A stretch of DNA of 64,000 bases. It comes from Phalacrocorax aristotelis (lineage: Eukaryota > Chordata > Aves > Suliformes > Phalacrocoracidae). Made by a program: the position numbers and the translations under genes. A model generated the notes under the pieces. That model did no database searches and was not told the DNA's origin. It saw nothing but the letters and a program-made list of their open reading frames with translations. Below are positions 59,395 to 64,000 of this stretch, piece by piece; the first letter of the stretch is position 1, and each line of letters starts with the position of its first letter. Where the stretch lies: positions 65,764,733-65,828,732 of the forward strand of contig NC_134276.1 of NCBI RefSeq assembly GCF_949628215.1. Direction: 5' to 3'.

Positions 59395-62159
59395 GGTATT
59401 TAGGTGTATAGGTATTATATATAACATCATTAGGTTATTTTCCTCGTGGAAATCAGGTTAGTGATTGAGCCAGGGGACTTGTCTTCTGTGTCAAACCATG
59501 TGTCTCCACTGCTTGCACTTCAGCCAGTTGCGGCTAATTCCTACTGAGTTGGAAATGGTTATCAAGTCCTGTATGTGCACCTGAGTCACACAAAAGCAAA
59601 GAGAAGTTACTCATTAAAACTTGTGCTTTTTGGAGGGAGAAAGGATGCCTAACTTTTATTCTCATACCACAGGTAACATTCATTACGCTTTTTTTTTTGG
59701 TGGGGGGATATGATTTTGAGTGTGGCAAAGCTTTTAATTTGGATACATACTCCAAGCATATGGTATTGCTATGAACTATTGTAGTTTATTTTTTAAAAAA
59801 AGTTTTACTGTCAAATATGCTTTAAAAATAAACCATCTGCTTTAAACCAGAGTTTTTTTGATCCTTCCCTGTAAACAGCCAGTCACCACTTTGAGACAGG
59901 AAACTCTGGAACGGAAGGAGAGGTGTGAAATATCTGGGAGTCATTAAGCAGTGTAGCAGAAGCTTAGTTACCAGTTGCCAGGAAGAGTAAACCCTGTCTA
60001 CAGGAGACTTCTTTTTCCTTTCCTTGGTTCGGCTGGGTCTCAGGGATTTCCTGCCCTGTGGATCTGCATCTCCCAGGCCAGTAGCAGCAGCAGCACAGTG
60101 GGATACTCCCAGGGTGCCATCTCCCACTACCACCTCTTCTGCTGAAGCAGGATTCCTGCAGGTCCCAGCGTTGCCTGGCATGGGAAGCTTCCCCTGACCT
60201 TCCTCTCTTTTTATCCCCGTAGGAAATCTGCAACACTGCTCCATCCCCAGCTCACCTGCCCCCAACCCCTGGAGCATCGAGAAATTAATTTTAGCTGTAG
60301 CTTTACATGAAGCCATACTTGAGAGCTAGAAGCAAATAACATGAAAATTCACTTCTTAGAATGCCAGAAAAAGTGTGTTTTTTTGTCACAAAGACCCCTA
60401 GAAAGCACAATTAAAGAGAGTTTTGTGAGGGTAGTAACCACCCTGAAGAAATTACATCAGGATTTGAAGGTGAAAGCCGGGAAGCTGTGTCACATCTGGT
60501 GGCACCAGCAAGGGAGGAGTGGTCCAGCTGCCTTACCCTCTGCTGCTAATACCCCACATGCCCAGGAGGTCAAGGGATGTGAAGGACGCACTGCACTGGC
60601 TGTGCCGGCATGAGACAGCAAGGTGGGCAGCACTGTGCTGGTGAAAGAGTGCTTTTGGTGTTTTCTGCTGTTGTGCCTTTTTTCCCTCTTCCGCCCCCCC
60701 CCTCCCCCCCAAGTGTGTAGTTTTTCACTGACTGGAAGAAACTGGTTGGACATGAAATAAGTAGATAAGTGTGCAAGGCTGTACTTCAGAAAATGTGCAT
60801 TACTGATAAAAGCTTGTACAGTAGGTTGGCTCTAGCATTCAGGACAGCAAGGATTCCTTTTTCATTCTAGGTTTGTTTTGTGCTCAGGACTTACTTTGAT
60901 GGGTTGTGAGGCAGCTCTTTTGGATGTATTACATTTGTAATCGGAACGGCAGAATGTCCTTAGTGATTTATGACTTGGCTATAAATATTAAGCTGGGGTT
61001 CAATTTCAGGCTGCAGAAGGATGACAGGTTGTTAAAGAAGTTTAGTAAAATAGACTTACAGAGACTCTTTTGCTGGCATATGGAATGCAAGTCTGAACAA
61101 GGATCACGATTTGCTCACAGTCAGGTGCATGACCAATGTTCAGAGAAGTTCACAGGGTCTGAAAGCTTTTGCAATTGGTCTTGAAGCTGAGCAGCATCTC
61201 ATCTTAATCTAACATATATATCTAATGCTAGCCTTCTTTCACAGCTGTTAGAAGTTTAGACTATTATTTTATCTGGAATCAGGGGATTGGTTGTTAAAAA
61301 CATTAGACACCATAACCACGTATGAGATTGTGTAACACTTCCCTTCTCACTCTTCCAACATTGCCAAACTTCAGCTGCTTGGTCAGAAATATTCTGTATC
61401 AAAATACTTCCTGAATCTGTACTTATTTATATTTCTGCCAAAACTTTGAAGATGGTTTTGAAAAACAAAATAGGAAAGAAGCTACTGGGGGTGGGGTGGG
61501 GGGGTAATTAGAGCAAAAACCTCTACAAAAGCCATAAGGAAAGCAACTGAAATTTAACACAAAATTGAATCTCAACCAAAGAGAGAACCGGGACGATGAT
61601 GAGAATAACTGCTGAGTGTATTCCTTTTGAAATTAATGCTGATGCTATTGGGTTAAATCTAGGCAGATGGAAAGTAAACTTCAGATTCGGAGAACCACTC
61701 CCAGAACAAAGATCATGGTAAGACAAAGCGTCACCTAAAACAACGTTTGGTTGACAAAAGCCTTAACAACTCTAGACTTGGACAAAAGGCCTGAGTACGA
61801 ACAGTCCTACAATACTACTGCCCTTGCTAAACAAAAAACTTGTGAGACTTTAACTCCAGGTGTTTAAAACCCAGCAATCTTTTCAGGAATTGCAGAGCAC
61901 AGCATAATTAAAATGGCTCAGCACTGCTGTCTGTTAGCAGAAACTGAAAATTCCTAACACAGGCCTGAAGAGGGCTTGTGAGCCCTACCAGGCCTCTTAA
62001 ACTACATCAGTTGGTCTAACACAGCACAGGCAGGAAAGTCCTCTGTATGTTAATAGTAAGATATTTAAAAACAAGGCCCCTGTGTCATCAGTAGCTACGT
62101 ACAGAAAGACACAGCTACAGCTGGTAGAAGTCACTCCACACTTGACAACGTAAGTTCTT

Positions 62160-63436
62160 AAGTGCAGGACAACCAGCGGATCAGGCCCAGCCAGCATGGC
62201 TTCATTAAAGGCAGGTCCTGCCTGACCAGCCTGATCTCCTTCAATGACAGGGTGACCCACCCAGTGGATGAGGGGAAGCCTGTGGATGTTGTCTGCCTGG
62301 ACCTCAGCAAAGCCTTTGACACTGTCTCCCACGGCATCTTCTGGGAGAAGCTGGCGGCTTATGGCTTATACAGCTGTACTCTTCGCTGGGTAAAAAACTG
62401 GCTGGATGGCTGATCCTAGAGAGTTGTGCTGAACAGAGCTAAGTCCAGTTGGCAGCTGGTCACAAGCAGTGTTTCCCAGGGCTCAGTGTTGGGGCCAGTC
62501 TTGTTTAATATCTTTATCAATGATCTGGATGAGGAGATCGAGTGCACCCTCAGTAAGTCTGCAGATGACACCAATTTGGGCAGGAGTGTTGATCTGTTTG
62601 AGGGTAGGAAGGCTCTGCAGAGGGACCTGGACAGGCTGGATCGATGGGCCGAGGCCAATTGTATGAGGTTCAACAAGGCCAAGTGCCGGGTCCTGCACTT
62701 GGGTCACAACAACCCCATACAACGCTACAGGCTCGGGGAGGAGTAGCTGGAGAGCTGCCTGGAGGAAAAGGACCTGGGGGTGCTGGTCAACAGCCACGTG
62801 AACATGAGCCAGCACCGTGCCCAGGTGGCCAAGAAGGCCAACGGCATCCTGGCTTGTATCAGGAATCGTGTGGCCAGCAGGAGCAGGGCGGTGATCGTGC
62901 CCCCGTACTTGGCACAGGTGAGGCCGCACCTCGAGTGCTGTGTGCAGTTTTGGGCCCCTCACTACAAGAAGGACATCGAGGTGCTGCAGTGTGTCCAGAG
63001 AAGGGCAATGAAGCTGGTGAAGGGTCTAGAGAACACGTCTTACAAGGAGTGGCTGAGGTAGCTGGGGTTGTTTAGCCTGGAGGAGACTGAGGGGAGACCT
63101 TATCGCTCTCTACAACTGCCTGAGAGGAGGTTGTAGCGAGATGGGCGTTGGTCTCTTCTCCCAAGTAACAAGCGACAGGACGAGAGGAAACAGCCTCAAG
63201 CTGCATCAGGGGAGGTTTAGATTTGATATTAGGAAAAATGTCTTTACTGCAAGAGTGGTCAGGCATTGGAAGAGGCTGCCCAGAGAGGTGGTGGAGTCGC
63301 CATCCCTGGAGGTATTTAAAAGACATGTAGACGTGGCACTTCAGGGCATGGTTAAGGAGACATGGTGGTGTTGGGTTGATAGTTGGACTTGATGATCCTA
63401 GAGGCCTTTTGCAACCTTAATGATTCTGTGATTCTT
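62160..63436 (+). mobile_element. CR1 LINE, 5'-truncated, longest copy in the window (plus strand)
   Basis: It encodes the central and C-terminal CR1 reverse transcriptase. Visible in order: [58 protein letters not shown], the catalytic box region (SADDTNLG near 62,562), [30 protein letters not shown] and the C-terminal [15 protein letters not shown]. It then has the 3' UTR and a tail ending tgattctgtgattct at 63,436. In-frame stops interrupt it near 62,411, at 62,743 (a Trp codon read as TAG) and at 63,059. The FADD box has become SADD, so it is inactive. It shares subfamily with the minus-strand copy at 25.3-26.1 kb. Confidence 0.96.
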
Positions 63437-64000
63437 CACCTACTAACTCAGAAACTTGCCCACCAGAATTGCAACTGGATCTGTTCGCTTTGTTACTCTT
63501 ACACTTCCCTTGCTTGCATGTGTCTGAAATTACAAGACAAACTAAACCCCCAGGATATTCCAATTAAATATAAGAAAACTTTTTTCCTGCTAGGGTGATA
63601 CAGGTTCATAATGGTTCCATACCCTTGGGTATGTATCCACCAACCTCAGCCATGCTGTGATTTTGTGACTCCCTGTTTCACAGTCTATGGAAGATTTATG
63701 GAATAATTTAAAAACAAGACTTTAGAAGGCCTTTGCTGTAAGAATACATATTGTCTTAAAAAGCACCTGCAAAATGGTGATCTCAGAATTCTTGTAATTA
63801 TTCGATGCTTTAAAAATTATACATCTCAGGTCCTGGCAGAGGCACATGCTGTCACATACTTCTAGCTTTTGCAACATTAGCCATAAAGGAAGCTACCCAG
63901 CAAACGCACACAGCGTGTCTACATCACATGGCCTTCATTGGTCTTCTACATTTAATTAAAATTTAATAATTAGCTTCCATGGGGCCTGACAACAGACACA
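63437..64000. other. Intergenic to window end
   Basis: AT-rich sequence with no recognisable gene or repeat. Confidence 0.5.

Larger units (their letters stand above)
50675..62159. other. Long intergenic stretch, no supported gene
   Basis: About 11.5 kb without a recognisable coding gene or transposon. Local structures are listed separately: a 63-bp tandem duplication (51,924), a CpG-dense patch (53,124), and perfect inverted repeats (56,884 and 59,329). The stretch 58,190-58,530 has two overlapping minus-strand open frames that might be a frameshifted remnant. The stretch 54,750-55,130 has the look of an old interspersed repeat, but I cannot name either. Confidence 0.5.

Noticed and set aside
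1-64000. Search for CRISPR arrays, operons, tRNA or rRNA genes, and bacterial mobile elements
   Set aside because: None seen. The window is vertebrate nuclear DNA, and no cloverleaf-like or rRNA-like sequence was recognised by eye.

Overview
The window is vertebrate nuclear DNA and almost certainly avian. It has intron-split vertebrate genes with CpG-island promoters, CR1 LINE copies in both orientations, and an LTR of the type common in bird ERV-L elements. The species cannot be named from the sequence. Only two protein-coding genes can be supported, and both were recognised from remembered vertebrate family sequences.

Layout. (1) 1-4,971, minus strand: the 5' end of CARS2 (mitochondrial cysteinyl-tRNA synthetase). 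Three coding exons join in frame and give the first 122 residues; the rest of the gene lies left of the window. (2) 4,350-5,640: a CpG island over CARS2 exons 1-2 and the divergent flank. (3) 5,640-12,250: spacer with no supported gene. (4) 12,260-20,180, plus strand: ING1 (inhibitor of growth 1). It has a CpG-island promoter, a first coding exon at 14,682-14,817, a 4.7-kb intron with a second CpG island, and a large second exon carrying the NLS, PHD finger and polybasic tail. The joined exons give 279 residues, the length of the human p33 isoform. The 3' UTR has several poly(A) signals up to about 21.1 kb. (5) 21.1-64 kb: more than 40 kb with no supported gene. It holds CR1 copies of several ages (25.3-26.1, 29.0-29.8, 37.0, 42.5-43.3, 49.8-50.5 and 62.2-63.4 kb), a strongly decayed L3-like CR1 (48.6-49.8 kb), one solo ERV-L-type LTR (30.3-31.3 kb), and a few short perfect inverted repeats.

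The two genes are head to head, as in mammals, but about 9.7 kb apart from start codon to start codon. CARS2 charges mitochondrial tRNA-Cys. ING1 reads H3K4me3 within Sin3/HDAC complexes. There is no direct functional link between them; the arrangement matters mainly for promoter organisation. I found no convincing new biological system. The best leads are regulatory: a CCAAT-rich intronic CpG island in ING1 that looks like an alternative promoter, G-quadruplex-prone DNA just downstream of the ING1 promoter, and small CpG-dense patches inside the gene desert.
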